From Modestobacter sp. VKM Ac-2984 (GTDB taxonomy: Bacteria > Actinomycetota > Actinomycetes > Mycobacteriales > Geodermatophilaceae), in contig NZ_JAPVBJ010000006.1 in NCBI RefSeq assembly GCF_026967985.1, positions 1 through 64,000 of the forward strand: a stretch of 64,000 bases of DNA. The letters are read 5' to 3'. The notes beneath the pieces are model-generated. The model was not told the origin of the DNA, did not search any database, and saw nothing but the letters and a program-made list of their open reading frames with translations. Made by a program: the position numbers and the translations under genes. Positions 1-10,527 of the stretch are shown here, one piece after another. The first letter of the stretch is position 1. Each line of letters starts with the position of its first letter.

Positions 1-72
1 CGGAAGCTAAGCCTTTCAGCGCCGATGGTACTGCCCGGGGGACCGGGTGGGAGAGTAGGACGCCGCCGGACA
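1..72 (+). rRNA. rrf: 5S ribosomal RNA, 3' part
   Basis: The first 72 bases match the 3' half of an actinobacterial 5S rRNA: the GATGGTACTGC segment, the GGGTGGGAGAGTAGGACGCC segment and the closing CCGCCGGAC. The gene begins before the window, so only the end of an rRNA operon is visible. No tRNA follows. The 3' end is set by similarity and may be off by a base or two. Confidence 0.93.
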
Positions 73-80
73 TAACTCCC

Positions 81-116
81 AGAACGGGGTCACAGCTACG
101 GCTGTGACCCCGTTCT
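81..116 (+). terminator. rRNA operon terminator hairpin
   Basis: A perfect 16-base-pair inverted repeat (81-96 with 101-116) closes on a TACG tetraloop and is followed by GCATTT. It begins about ten bases after the 5S end. The length, lack of mismatches and position make it the intrinsic terminator of the rRNA operon. From here to 302 I see no gene, only a 12-base palindrome (GGGACATGTCCC at 159-170). Confidence 0.85.
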
Positions 117-302
117 GCATTTACGGACCAGTACGGGATCGACAGCATGCCGTCGCCGGGGACATGTCCCTGGGGCGGCTGGCGTCAGGCAGGCTCGCCG
201 TCCCACGGGACTCGCGGGCGGTGTGCGGAGTCGCGCTGAATGGCCCCGATCTGGGTGTCGGCGCGACAGGCGGGCAGTTGCGTCACCTGCGGAAGTGGGC
301 CA

Positions 303-333
303 GACGGCCGGCGCGCGGGTGCGGCCGGCCGTC
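303..333 (-). terminator. putative terminator of the GntR/ABC operon
   Basis: A 10-base-pair stem (303-312 with 324-333) with an 11-base loop lies 24 bases past the stop of the minus-strand permease gene. The stem is GC-only apart from one pair and no clear T-tract follows, as is usual in this genome. The position suggests a terminator, but this is inference. Confidence 0.45.
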
Positions 334-356
334 GGGCCCTACGGGGTGCCCCGCCG

Positions 357-1058
357 TCACGGGACAGCGCGGCGGAGCCCCAGGTAGGTGAGTGCGGCGA
401 GCGCGATCGCGAGCACGGCCGGCAGGCCGAGGGTCGCCGTCTCCACCGACCAGCCGGTGAGCCAACTCCACAGATCCCCCCAGGCTCGCTGCCAGGTCAT
501 CAGGACGACGCCGGCGCCGATGACCACGAGCGTCGCGAGCACCAGCACGTAGATGCCCATGGCGCCCCAACGCTTGAACACGACACCGATGCCGATGCCC
601 AGGAAGCACGCGGCGAGCATGGGCAGGGCGAAGACGGCGACCTGCAGGGCGGGGTTGCCCACATCGATCGCTCCGGGGGCCCAGAAGTCCAGACCGACCC
701 CCCAACCGTTGGTGGCGTTCTCGACGGCGGTGAGCACCGTGAGGGCGAAGGCGAAGGCCAGCGACTGCAGCAGCGCCGCCACGGCAGTCCCCAGGTAGTA
801 AGCGCGCCTGCTCAGGCTCAAGCCCATGGCGAAGGGGAAGACCTGCGTGACCAGTTGGGCGAAGACGACCAGGACGGTGATGTACAGCGAGGCGATCCCG
901 CCGGTGTTCGAGGAGTTGCCGGGATGGGCGTCGAGGTCCGCCAGCCCCCAGATGGCCAGGTTGATCGCGAAGGAGATCCCGACGACCATCCACGGCACGC
1001 CGAGCGAGACGAGCGGGTGTGCCGCCTGGAGGCGCGCGGCGCTGACGATGCGGTTCAT
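357..1058 (-). CDS. ABC transporter permease subunit, six-helix type
   Basis: This 233-residue protein is almost entirely hydrophobic, with about six predicted membrane helices, and has no catalytic motif. It is the last gene of a minus-strand operon. Its ATG overlaps the stop of the ATP-binding gene in an ATGA, which fixes the start and implies translational coupling. A GntR regulator of the YtrA type, then ATPase, then small permease is the standard order of YtrA/BcrAB-like exporters or stress transporters. I recognise no subfamily motif, so the substrate is unknown. It probably pairs with the preceding ATPase in the cell membrane. Confidence 0.8.
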   Translation of the reverse strand: MNRIVSAARLQAAHPLVSLGVPWMVVGISFAINLAIWGLADLDAHPGNSSNTGGIASLYITVLVVFAQLVTQVFPFAMGLSLSRRAYYLGTAVAALLQSLAFAFALTVLTAVENATNGWGVGLDFWAPGAIDVGNPALQVAVFALPMLAACFLGIGIGVVFKRWGAMGIYVLVLATLVVIGAGVVLMTWQRAWGDLWSWLTGWSVETATLGLPAVLAIALAALTYLGLRRAVP

Positions 1059-1975
1059 CGTGGAGCTCCCTGGAGGACGTTCCGGTCGGTGGGGACGTGG
1101 GTGTTCCGGCCGGCGGACAGGCTCATGCCGACGACGAGCTGTTGCAGCGAGCTGGACTCCACACTGAGCCCCAGGGCGATGGCCTCCTGGTGTCCCGTCG
1201 CCGTCCTGACGCGGACCAGTGCGCGGGACTGGCCGGCGAGTGACTCGGTGGTCAGCAGGTCGTGGGCCGACCCGAAGGTGGCGACCTGGCGAGCCGGACC
1301 GGTCACCGTCACGGCGGAGCCGCGGAGCGTCTCCGCATCGGCGTCGAGCAGGATCCGGCCGCGGTCGATGAGAAGCACGTGCTCGAGGAGGTCGCTGATC
1401 TCCTCGATCAGGTGCGTGGAGAGCACGATCGTGCGGGGATGCTCGGCGTAGTCGGCGAGCAGGCGGTCGTAGAAGAGCTGGCGCGCGACGGCGTCCAGTC
1501 CCAGGTACGGCTCGTCGAGCAGCGTGACCGGCGCTCGCGAGGCCAGGCCCAGGACGATGCCGACGGCCGAGTTCATCCCGCGGGACAGCTTCTTGATCGG
1601 CCGCTTCCGGGGCAGGTCGAAGTCGGCGAGCAACTGGTCGGCGAGCGGCTGGTCCCACTGCGGGTAGAGCCGTGCGGCTGCCGAGACGGCGTCGCAGACC
1701 CGGAAGTGGTCGGGGTACCGCTGGCCCTCCTTGATGAAGCAGAGCCGGCTCAGCACGGCGTCGTTCTCGTACGGTGCGGCACCGAGCACCTGGACCCGAC
1801 CTGCCGTGGGCACCCGGTGGCCCGTGAGCAGCTGCATCAGGGTGGTCTTGCCGGCGCCGTTCCGGCCGAGCAGGCCGGTGATCGTGTCCGCCTCCACGGA
1901 GGTGGTGACATCGGTCAACGCCGTGTGACCACGGAAGCGCATCGTGACCCCTTCCAGCGTGGCGGCGGCGGTCAC
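1055..1975 (-). CDS. ABC transporter ATP-binding protein
   Basis: This 306-residue ATPase carries a Walker A motif (GRNGAGKTT, near residue 38), a Walker B segment (VTLLDEPYLGLD) and an H-loop (STHLIEE). The signature region reads KKLSRGMNSAVGI rather than a classical LSGGQ. That variant, with the C-terminal regulatory extension, is typical of the CcmA/YtrB group of export ATPases. The GTG start overlaps the TGA of the GntR gene in a GTGA. It should power the neighbouring permease; expression is presumably set by the regulator encoded first in the operon. Confidence 0.9.
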   Translation of the reverse strand: MTAAATLEGVTMRFRGHTALTDVTTSVEADTITGLLGRNGAGKTTLMQLLTGHRVPTAGRVQVLGAAPYENDAVLSRLCFIKEGQRYPDHFRVCDAVSAAARLYPQWDQPLADQLLADFDLPRKRPIKKLSRGMNSAVGIVLGLASRAPVTLLDEPYLGLDAVARQLFYDRLLADYAEHPRTIVLSTHLIEEISDLLEHVLLIDRGRILLDADAETLRGSAVTVTGPARQVATFGSAHDLLTTESLAGQSRALVRVRTATGHQEAIALGLSVESSSLQQLVVGMSLSAGRNTHVPTDRNVLQGAPR

Positions 1976-2334
1976 GACCGGCCTCCCCGCTCGCGCAGCA
2001 TCTGGGCGATCTCGGCGATGCTGATGCCGACCTTGTCGGCCTCGGCCAGCAGGGGCGTGAGGTACTGCTCGGCGAACTCGCTGCGGCGCCGCTTGAGCAG
2101 CTGCTCGCGGGCGCCGGTGGCGACGAACATCCCGACTCCTCGTCTCTTGTAGAGGACCCCGTCGGCCACCAGCTGGTTCAGGCCCTTGGCTGCGGTGGCG
2201 GGGTTGATGCGGTGGAATGCGGCCAGCTCGTTGGACGAGGGGGCCTGGCTCTCCTCGGGGAGGGAGCCGTCGACGATCGCGTCCTCCAGCTGCGTCGCGA
2301 TCTGCCGGAAGATCGGGCCGGCGTCCTCGTTCAC
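1972..2334 (-). CDS. GntR-family regulator, YtrA subfamily
   Basis: This 120-residue protein has an N-terminal winged helix (residues about 10-75: IFRQIATQLEDAIVDGSLP, then SSNELAAFHRINPATAAKGLNQL) and a short helical tail. The short effector-free C-terminus is the mark of the YtrA subfamily, whose members usually repress their own ABC transporter operon. The GTG at 2334 is the first possible start: an in-frame TGA lies ten codons upstream. It heads a three-gene operon, and an inverted repeat upstream is a good candidate autoregulatory operator. Confidence 0.9.
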   Translation of the reverse strand: MNEDAGPIFRQIATQLEDAIVDGSLPEESQAPSSNELAAFHRINPATAAKGLNQLVADGVLYKRRGVGMFVATGAREQLLKRRRSEFAEQYLTPLLAEADKVGISIAEIAQMLRERGGRS

Positions 2335-2361
2335 CCGGGCCCACGCCCCGACGAGCTCGTG

Positions 2362-2385
2362 GGTTCACTACTCATGTAATGGACC
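2362..2385. promoter_or_regulatory. candidate operator for the YtrA-type regulator
   Basis: GGTTCACTAC and GTAATGGACC form an inverted repeat matching at 8 of 10 positions, separated by TCAT. It starts 27 bases upstream of the GntR start, where the promoter must lie. YtrA-type regulators bind such dyads to repress their own operon. A TAGGTT at 2445-2450, ahead of ureA on the other strand, could be a -10 box, so this gap serves two divergent operons. Confidence 0.5.
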
Positions 2386-2491
2386 ATAGGACCGTCCGCA
2401 CGAGCCGCACAAGTCCCCGCAACGTGGCCGACACACGGGCCGGTTAGGTTCCTGACTCCGCCGGCCCGCCGACGTCAGGAGGACGACGCCC

Positions 2492-2794
2492 GTGTTGCTG
2501 TCCCCGCACGAGCAGGAGCGGTTGATGCTCAGCTACGCCGCCGAGCTCGCCCGCCGCCGTCAGGCCCGGGGCCTGAAGCTCAACCTCCCTGAGGCGACCG
2601 CGATCGTCACCGACCACGTGCTCGAGGGCGCCCGGGACGGCGAGCTCGTCACCGACCTCATGCAGTCCGGGCGCACCGTGCTCACCCGGGACGACGTGAT
2701 GGACGGCGTCCCCGAACTGCTGGAGGAGGTGCAGGTGGAGGCGACCTTCCCGGACGGGACGAAGCTGGTCACGGTCCACCACCCGATCTCGTGA
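2492..2794 (+). CDS. ureA: urease subunit gamma
   Basis: This 100-residue protein is full length for a separate UreA. It shows family segments such as [23 protein letters not shown], and further on [20 protein letters not shown] and [21 protein letters not shown]. The GTG start has a strong AGGAGG at 2477-2482. It opens a tightly packed ureABCFGD run in the normal order except that ureE is missing. UreA is a structural subunit of the cytoplasmic nickel enzyme that hydrolyses urea to ammonia and carbamate. Urea would come from the allantoicase encoded downstream or from outside the cell. Confidence 0.97.
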   Translation: MLLSPHEQERLMLSYAAELARRRQARGLKLNLPEATAIVTDHVLEGARDGELVTDLMQSGRTVLTRDDVMDGVPELLEEVQVEATFPDGTKLVTVHHPIS

Positions 2795-3092
2795 TCCCCG
2801 GCGAGGTCATCACCGCCGAGGGCGTCATCGAGACCCTGCCCGGCGTGCCGCGGGTCGAGCTGGCGGTGCACAACACCGGCGACCGGCCGGTCCAGGTCGG
2901 CTCGCACTTCCACTTCGCCCAGGCCAACCACGCGCTGGCGTTCGACCGCGAGGCGGCGCACGGTCACCGGCTGGACATCGCCGCCGGCACGGCCGTCCGG
3001 TTCGAGCCCGGCATCCAGCGCACCGTCGCCCTCGTCCCGCTGGCCGGCGCCCGCGTCGTCCCCGGGCTCACTGCGGAAGGTGGGCTGGCCTG

Positions 3093-3093
<1 letters not shown>
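2791..3093 (+). CDS. ureB: urease subunit beta
   Basis: The 100-residue product begins [14 protein letters not shown] and contains the UreB hallmark [23 protein letters not shown]. It is a stand-alone beta subunit, as in most bacteria, not fused to gamma. The GTG start overlaps the ureA stop in a GTGA, so the two are translationally coupled. UreB is a structural part of the urease trimer of heterotrimers and has no catalytic residues of its own. Confidence 0.97.
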
Positions 3094-4814
<1,721 letters not shown>

Positions 4815-4827
4815 TGGCCGGCTCCCG

Positions 4828-5475
4828 ATGACCGCCGCGCTGCTCACCCTCGCCGACTCCCGGCTGCCCGCCGGAGGTCACATCCATTCCGGGGGCGTGG
4901 AGCAGGCCATCGCGGCCGGGGTGCTCACCGACCCGGGCTCGCTGGCGGTCTTCCTGCGCCGGCGGCTGGCCACCTCGGGCGCGGTCGCCGCCGGGCTGGC
5001 CGCGGCGGCCTGCCGGGCGGTGGACGCCACCGACCCGGTGGCGCCCCTGGCCGCGCTGGACGCCGAGGCCGACGCCCGCACCCCCTCCCCGGCGCTGCGG
5101 GCCGCCTCCCGGCAGCAGGGCCGGGGGCTGGTCCGGGTCGGCAGCCGCGCCTGGCCGCACCCGGCCTGGGCGGCGCTACCGGCGCAGCCGCACCACCCGC
5201 TGGCGCTCGGGGTCGCCGCGGCGACCGGCGGGCTGACCCCGCGGGACGCCGCGCACGCCGCCGCGTACCTGTCGATCAGCGGGCCGGCCACCGCCGCGCA
5301 GCGCTTGCTGGCGATGGACCCGATCACCGTGGCCGCGGTGACCGCCCGGCTGGCCCCCGAGGTGGACGAGGTCGCCGAGGCCTCCGTCGAGGACCTGCCG
5401 GCCGCCACCGACCCGCTCCTCGACCTGCTGGCCGAACTGCACGCCGCACGCACGGACCGCTTCTTCGCCTCATGA
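4828..5475 (+). CDS. ureF: urease accessory protein UreF
   Basis: The 215-residue, alanine-rich helical protein starts MTAALLTLADSRLPAGGHIHSGG, matching the start of UreF and its conserved LPxGG(x)HSGG turn. UreF sits in the UreD-UreF-UreG maturation complex and acts with the GTPase to load nickel into the apo-enzyme. An earlier ATG at 4814 reads into a stop after five codons, so 4828 is used. No ureE is present, so nickel must reach the complex without the usual metallochaperone, or from one encoded elsewhere. Confidence 0.93.
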   Translation: MTAALLTLADSRLPAGGHIHSGGVEQAIAAGVLTDPGSLAVFLRRRLATSGAVAAGLAAAACRAVDATDPVAPLAALDAEADARTPSPALRAASRQQGRGLVRVGSRAWPHPAWAALPAQPHHPLALGVAAATGGLTPRDAAHAAAYLSISGPATAAQRLLAMDPITVAAVTARLAPEVDEVAEASVEDLPAATDPLLDLLAELHAARTDRFFAS

Positions 5476-5487
5476 CCGGGAGTGCAC

Positions 5488-6168
5488 ATGCCGCCTGACC
5501 ACCGGATCGACGACTACGTCGACCCCTACGCACCCGAGCACCGGCACGGCGGGCCCCTGCGGGTCGGCCTCGGCGGCCCGGTCGGCTCGGGCAAGACCGC
5601 CCTGGCCGCCGCGCTCTGCCGCACGCTGGGCGCCGAGTACGACCTCGCCGTCGTCACCAACGACATCTACACGACCGAGGACGCCGACTTCCTCCGCCGC
5701 AACGCCGTGCTGCCCGACGACCGCATCGAGGCGGTGCAGACCGGGTGCTGCCCGCACACCGCGATCCGCGACGACATCACCGCCAATCTCGACGCCGTCG
5801 AGCTGCTGGAGTCCCGGCACCCGGGGCTGGAGCTGGTGTTCGTCGAGTCGGGCGGGGACAACCTGACCGCCTCGTTCAGCTACGGGCTGGTCGACGTCCA
5901 GGTGTTCGTGGTCGACGTCGCCGGCGGGGACAAGGTGCCGCGCAAGGGCGGTCCCGGGGTGACCGCCTCGGACCTGCTGGTGGTCAACAAGACCGACCTC
6001 GCGCCGCTGGTCGGCGCCGACCTCGGGGTGATGCGCCGCGACTCCGACGCGGTGCGGGGCGACAAGCCCACGCTGCTCATCTCGCTGCGCGAGGACCCGG
6101 CGGCGACCGAGGTGGCCGAGTGGGTGCGGGAGCAGGTGCGCGCGAAGGCGTTGCAGACGGCGTCGTGA
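5488..6168 (+). CDS. ureG: urease accessory GTPase UreG
   Basis: This SIMIBI-class GTPase of 226 residues has a P-loop [10 protein letters not shown], the [12 protein letters not shown] switch segment, the nickel-binding CPH motif ([12 protein letters not shown]), the ESGGDN metal switch and the NKTDL guanine motif. The ATG at 5488 is preferred over a GTG two codons earlier because GGGAG lies at a good distance. GTP hydrolysis by UreG drives nickel insertion into urease. The histidine-rich N-terminal stretch seen in some UreG proteins is reduced here to a few residues (PEHRHGG). Confidence 0.96.
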   Translation: MPPDHRIDDYVDPYAPEHRHGGPLRVGLGGPVGSGKTALAAALCRTLGAEYDLAVVTNDIYTTEDADFLRRNAVLPDDRIEAVQTGCCPHTAIRDDITANLDAVELLESRHPGLELVFVESGGDNLTASFSYGLVDVQVFVVDVAGGDKVPRKGGPGVTASDLLVVNKTDLAPLVGADLGVMRRDSDAVRGDKPTLLISLREDPAATEVAEWVREQVRAKALQTAS

Positions 6169-6887
6169 GGACACTGGTCGAGGTGGTCGCCCGCTGCGAT
6201 GCGCGCGGGCGCACGGTCCTGCCGGTCGTGCGCGCCAGCGGCCAGCTGGCCGTGCGGCGCACCGGGCCGGAGGCGGTGCACCTGGTCGCGACGGCGTTCG
6301 GCCCGCTGGGCGGGGACGACGTGGAGATCAGGCTCGTGGTGGAGGCCGGCGCCCGGCTCGCCGTGCACTCGGTCGCCGCGGCCGTCGTGCTGGCCGCCCG
6401 GGGGGAGTCCCCGCCGTCGCGGCAGGTCGTGCACGCCGAGGTCGCCGGCGTGCTGCACCTGGCGCCGGAGCCGACGGTGGTCACCGCGCGGGCCGACCAC
6501 CGGGCCGAGCTGCACGTCCAGCTGTCCGACGACGCCGAGCTGACCGCCACCGAGCAGGTGCTGCTCGGCCGGGTGGGCGAGGAGCCGGGGCGCTGGACCG
6601 GCACCACCCGCGTCGAGCGGGACGGCCGCCCGCTGGTGCACACCACGATCGGGCTCGGCCCCGGCGCGCCCGCCTGGCTGCCGCCGGTCGCGCCGCGGGC
6701 CTACGTCTCCACGGTCTGGATCGGTGGCCCGCAGTCCGAGGTGGCGACCGGGGTCGACGCCGTCCGGCTCCCGCTGCCCGGCGGTTGGGTGGGGACGGCG
6801 TGGGGCGACGAGCTGCACGAGGCGGTGAGCCGGTTGGCGTCGGTGACGCCGCGGCCGGTCGACGAGCTGGTGGAGGTGGCGCGGTGA
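6165..6887 (+). CDS. ureD: urease accessory protein UreD (UreH)
   Basis: The 240-residue product has the all-beta pattern of UreD, the scaffold that holds UreF and UreG against apo-urease. It is a rather divergent member: I recognise it from the [20 protein letters not shown] and [20 protein letters not shown] segments and from its place after ureG. The GTG start overlaps the ureG stop in a GTGA. The next gene, allantoinase, overlaps its end the same way. That ties urease maturation directly to purine breakdown in one transcript. Confidence 0.87.
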   Translation: MRTLVEVVARCDARGRTVLPVVRASGQLAVRRTGPEAVHLVATAFGPLGGDDVEIRLVVEAGARLAVHSVAAAVVLAARGESPPSRQVVHAEVAGVLHLAPEPTVVTARADHRAELHVQLSDDAELTATEQVLLGRVGEEPGRWTGTTRVERDGRPLVHTTIGLGPGAPAWLPPVAPRAYVSTVWIGGPQSEVATGVDAVRLPLPGGWVGTAWGDELHEAVSRLASVTPRPVDELVEVAR

Positions 6888-8209
6888 GCGGGGCGTTCGT
6901 CGTCCGGGCCCGGCGGATGGTGCTGCCCGACGGGGAGCGGCCGGCCGCGGTGCACGTGCAGGACGGCGTCGTCACCGCCGTCACCGGGTTCGACGAGGTC
7001 GGCGACCAGGTGGTCACCCTCGCCGACGACGAGGTGCTGCTGCCCGGGCTGGTCGACAGCCACGTGCACGTCAACGAGCCCGGCCGCACGGAGTGGGAGG
7101 GGTTCGCCTCGGCGACCCGGGCGGCGGCGGCCGGCGGGATCACCACGATCGTCGACATGCCGCTGAACTCGATCCCGCCCACGGTCGACGTCCCGGCGTT
7201 GCACGTGAAACGCGCGGTCGCCGAGGGCCAGGTCAGCGTGGACGTCGCCTTCTGGGGTGGTGCCGTGCCCGGCAACGCCGACCAGCTCCGGCAGCTGCTC
7301 GCCGCCGGTGCCGTCGGCGTGAAGTGCTTCCTGCTGGACTCCGGTGTCCCGGAGTTCCCCCCGCTGGACGACGCCGGCCTCCGGGCCGCGCTCACCGAGC
7401 TGGCCGCGGTCGACGGGCTGCTCATCGCGCACTGCGAGGACGACGACGTGATCACCGCCGCCCCGCAGCCCGGCGGGCGGAGCTACGCCGACTTCCTCGC
7501 CTCGCGGCCGGGTGCGGCGGAGGAGACCGCGATCGGCCGGCTCATCGCCGCCGCCCGGGACACCGGCGCCCGGGTGCACGTCGTCCACCTGGCCGACGCC
7601 GGGGCGCTGCCGATGCTGCGGGCCGCCCGGGCGGAGGGGGTGCAGATCACGGTCGAGACCTGCCCGCACTACCTGACGTTCAGCGCCGAGGAGGTGCCCG
7701 ACGGCGACACGTCCTTCAAGTGCTGCCCGCCCATCCGGGAGGCCGGGCACCGGGAGGCGCTGTGGCAGGCGCTGGCCGACGGGGACGTCGACCTGGTGGT
7801 CAGCGACCACTCGCCGTGCACGCCGGAGCTCAAGCGGCTGGACGTCGGCGACTTCGCGCTCGCCTGGGGCGGGATCGCCGGGCTGCAGGTGACCCTGCCG
7901 GTGGTGTGGAGCGGCGCCCGGGCCCGCGGGTTCGGGCTGGCCGACGTCGTCCGGTGGATGTCGGCCGCGCCGGCACAGCTCACCGGGCTGACCGGCAAGG
8001 GCGCGATCGCCGTGGGCAAGGACGCCGACCTGGTGGCCTTCGCGCCGGACGAGCCGTGGCGGGTGGCGCAGCTGCACCACCGGAACCCGGTGACGCCCTA
8101 CGCGGGGCGGGAGCTCACCGGGGTGGTCCGCCGCACGTGGCTGCGCGGGCAGCCGCTGGTCGACGGGGCAGCTCCCCTCGGCCGCCTGCTGAGCCGGACG
8201 CAGGCGTGA
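6884..8209 (+). CDS. allB: allantoinase
   Basis: The 441-residue protein is a cyclic amidohydrolase. It has the metal pair [17 protein letters not shown], an allantoinase signature close to that of dihydroorotase. Other key residues are the carbamylated lysine in [34 protein letters not shown] and the catalytic aspartate in SDHSPC. Allantoinase opens the allantoin ring to allantoate. The GTG start overlaps the ureD stop. Allantoicase follows 61 bases later, so allantoin, allantoate and urea can be handled by consecutive genes. Confidence 0.94.
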   Translation: MSGAFVVRARRMVLPDGERPAAVHVQDGVVTAVTGFDEVGDQVVTLADDEVLLPGLVDSHVHVNEPGRTEWEGFASATRAAAAGGITTIVDMPLNSIPPTVDVPALHVKRAVAEGQVSVDVAFWGGAVPGNADQLRQLLAAGAVGVKCFLLDSGVPEFPPLDDAGLRAALTELAAVDGLLIAHCEDDDVITAAPQPGGRSYADFLASRPGAAEETAIGRLIAAARDTGARVHVVHLADAGALPMLRAARAEGVQITVETCPHYLTFSAEEVPDGDTSFKCCPPIREAGHREALWQALADGDVDLVVSDHSPCTPELKRLDVGDFALAWGGIAGLQVTLPVVWSGARARGFGLADVVRWMSAAPAQLTGLTGKGAIAVGKDADLVAFAPDEPWRVAQLHHRNPVTPYAGRELTGVVRRTWLRGQPLVDGAAPLGRLLSRTQA

Positions 8210-8270
8210 GGGGCCGGCGCCCCACCCGTGCCACAGTGACCTGCGTCCACCCCGATCCGTCTGGAGCCCG

Positions 8271-9428
8271 ATGACCGGCCCTGCCCAGCCCGGCCCTGCC
8301 CAGCCCGGCCCTGCCTTCCTCGCCTTCCCCGACCTGGCGCGCCGTGACCTCGGTGGCGCCGTCGTCGCCGCGAACGACGAGTTCTTCGCCGCCCGGGAGA
8401 ACCTCGTGCTGCCGCACCCGGCCGTGCCGCGTGCCGAGTTCGGGCACAAGGGCAAGGAGTACGACGGCTGGGAGACCCGGCGGCGCCGCAGCCCGGGGCA
8501 CGACTGGGCGATCGTGCGGCTCGGGGCGCCGGGGATCGTGGCCGGGGTCGTCGTCGACACCGCGTTCTTCACCGGCAACTACCCGCCGCAGGCCTCGCTG
8601 GAGGGCGCTGCGGTCGAGGGGCACCCGTCGGTCGAGGAGCTGACCCGAGCCGACTGGCAGCCGCTGCTGCCGCTGTCGGACCTGGCCGGCGACACGACCA
8701 ACGCCTTCGCCGTGGAGTCCGACCGGCGGTACACGCACGTGCGGCTGTCCATCCACCCCGACGGCGGGGTGGCCCGGCTGCGGGTGCACGGCACGGTCGT
8801 CGCGGACCCGCGGCTGGTGGACGCCGGGCCGTTCGACCTGGCCGCCCTGGAGAACGGCGGGCGGGTCACCGGCGTGAGCAACGCCCACTACGGCAGCCCG
8901 CACCAGCTGATCGGCCGGGGGACGGCCCGGTCGATGGGGGAGGGCTGGGAGAACGCCCGCCGTCGCGGCACGGGCAACGACTGGGTCGATCTCGACCTGG
9001 CCTGCGAGGGCGTGGTCACCCTCGCCGAGCTGGACACCTCGTGGTTCCTGGGCAACGCCCCCGGCACCGCGTCGCTCACCGGCCGCACCACCGACGGTGG
9101 GGAGGTCGAACTGCTGCCGCGCACCCGGCTCCAGCCGGACACCCGGCACCGGTTCGTCCTGGACGGCGCCACGGGCGTCAGCAGCGTCCGGCTCGACGTC
9201 TTCCCGGACGGCGGGATGGCCCGGCTGCGGCTGTGGGGTCGCCCCACCGCCGCCGGCCGTGCTGCGCTGGGGCGCCGCTGGTTCGACGCGCTGCCCGACG
9301 TCCAGGCCCTGGAGGTGCTGGGCTCCCTCGGCGTCGACCCGGCCGAGGCGGGCCGGCTGGTCGGCGGCCGCCCGCTGTCCGGCGACGTCCCACCCACCCT
9401 CCGCAGGCTGGTCGACGGTCCCGCCTGA
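8271..9428 (+). CDS. alc: allantoicase with C-terminal extension
   Basis: The enzyme splits allantoate into ureidoglycolate and urea. Two homologous beta-sandwich halves are visible: residues about 30-175 (GHDWAIVRLG, DTAFFTGNYPPQASLEG, RLSIHPDGGVARLRVHG) and 195-325 (GNDWVDLDL, DTSWFLGNAPGTASLTG, RLDVFPDGGMARLRLWG). A tail of about 55 residues follows (RWFDALPDVQAL to RRLVDG) that resembles the start of OHCU decarboxylase. The N-terminus has a 15-base tandem repeat encoding GPAQP units. The start is the ATG at 8271, with CTGGAG nearby. Confidence 0.92.
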   Translation: MTGPAQPGPAQPGPAFLAFPDLARRDLGGAVVAANDEFFAARENLVLPHPAVPRAEFGHKGKEYDGWETRRRRSPGHDWAIVRLGAPGIVAGVVVDTAFFTGNYPPQASLEGAAVEGHPSVEELTRADWQPLLPLSDLAGDTTNAFAVESDRRYTHVRLSIHPDGGVARLRVHGTVVADPRLVDAGPFDLAALENGGRVTGVSNAHYGSPHQLIGRGTARSMGEGWENARRRGTGNDWVDLDLACEGVVTLAELDTSWFLGNAPGTASLTGRTTDGGEVELLPRTRLQPDTRHRFVLDGATGVSSVRLDVFPDGGMARLRLWGRPTAAGRAALGRRWFDALPDVQALEVLGSLGVDPAEAGRLVGGRPLSGDVPPTLRRLVDGPA

Positions 9429-9477
9429 GGCCGGCGGCTCCGGCCGCGCTCGGGCCTGACCGGTAGGCCCGCGAACG

Positions 9478-9521
9478 CGTGGACGGCCCGCCGGCGCAGC
9501 GGCTCCGGCGGGCCGTCCACG
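9478..9521 (+). terminator. terminator after the urease/allantoin operon
   Basis: A perfect 17-base-pair stem (9478-9494 with 9505-9521) with a 10-base loop lies 49 bases past the allantoicase stop. The next gene, on the opposite strand, ends at 9582, so this hairpin probably serves both converging transcripts. The rest of the gap holds nothing recognisable. Confidence 0.75.
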
Positions 9522-9581
9522 TGTCGCGGCGGCGGGTCAGCCGGGTCGCCCGGCGGAGCCCCGCACCTCCGAGACCGTCGG

Positions 9582-10412
9582 TCAGGACCGGTTGGTCGCC
9601 ACGCGACGACTCGCCGCGGCGGCCGCCGCGAGCCCGGCCAGCGAGACCGCGATCAGCGGCAGCGGCAGCTCGTCGTCGGCCAGTCCGGCCTCGCCGCCCG
9701 GCACCCCGGTGGGCGCCGATGCGGTGTCCGTGCTGGTCTGGCTGGCGAACTGGTAGCCCGCGTCCTCGGAGCCGTAGGCGTAGACGGTCGTCACCGCCCC
9801 CTCGGCCAGGTCCAGGTCGACCGGGTCGACGGCGACCGTGTCGGTCCCGGCGAGCACCGCGTCCGCGCTGACCACGCCCGGGTCGACGACGAGGACCTCC
9901 TCGTCGGGGTTCTCCAGCCCGGTCACGATCGGCACCCCGTCGGCCCGGACGTCGACCGCCGGTGCCGCAGCGACGTGCCGCACCACCAGACGGGACTGCC
10001 CCGCGGGGACGACGGAGACGTCGTTGACGAACGGCATCAGCGTCGGGGTGCCGTCCTCGGCGAGGAACGCGGTCACGGTGGCGTCCAGCCCCGGGGTGAG
10101 CGCCACGTCGGCCAGCTCGGCCGTCGGCTCGTCCTCCAGCGGGTCGGCGTCCACCGGGAAGATCTCCAGGTCGTAGTCGCCGGCCGGCAGGAGGAGCGGG
10201 TCGGTCAGCGTCCCCGGCTCGAAGTCGGCGATCAGCTCCTCCCCGTTGGCGTAGACGTCCACCGGCACGTCCGGGATCGCGTGCAGGACGGTCACGGTGG
10301 CCACGTCGGTCGCGGGATCGGCCTCCGCAGCGAGAGCGGGGGCGGCGCCGGTGCCGAGGACCAGGGCGCCCGCCGTGCCGGTGACCAGGGTGAGCGATCG
10401 GGTCGTGCGCAT
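9582..10412 (-). CDS. DUF4397 secreted, probably wall-anchored protein
   Basis: This 276-residue protein has a signal peptide (to about residue 28, ending PALAAEA) and one DUF4397 beta domain (VTVLHAIPDVPVDVYANGEELI, VVRHVAAAPAVDVRADG). A low-complexity linker and a C-terminal sorting-like tail follow: LPLPL, a hydrophobic helix, then SRRVATNRS. Two close homologues lie at 17944 and 19011 beside a class F sortase. The role of DUF4397 is unknown; surface exposure is inferred from the ends. It is transcribed alone, with GGAGGAAGG before the ATG. No sortase is adjacent to this copy. Confidence 0.85.
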   Translation of the reverse strand: MRTTRSLTLVTGTAGALVLGTGAAPALAAEADPATDVATVTVLHAIPDVPVDVYANGEELIADFEPGTLTDPLLLPAGDYDLEIFPVDADPLEDEPTAELADVALTPGLDATVTAFLAEDGTPTLMPFVNDVSVVPAGQSRLVVRHVAAAPAVDVRADGVPIVTGLENPDEEVLVVDPGVVSADAVLAGTDTVAVDPVDLDLAEGAVTTVYAYGSEDAGYQFASQTSTDTASAPTGVPGGEAGLADDELPLPLIAVSLAGLAAAAAASRRVATNRS

Positions 10413-10527
10413 GGTGGGTCCTTCCTCCGGGGACAGGTCTGCACTGGTTGCGGTGCCCAGCGATCCCGGTCGGACCCATCACGATTGTGTTGCGAGCCCG
10501 TGGGGCGCAGGACGGGGGTCGGTCCGG

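Noticed and set aside
159-170. Palindrome GGGACATGTCCC downstream of the rRNA terminator
   Set aside because: It is short, lies between two terminators with no gene start nearby, and such dyads arise by chance in GC-rich DNA.
9178-10482. A 434-codon minus-strand frame near the DUF4397 gene
   Set aside because: It overlaps the DUF4397 gene in another frame and crosses the terminator hairpin; the DUF4397 frame has signal peptide and domain support.
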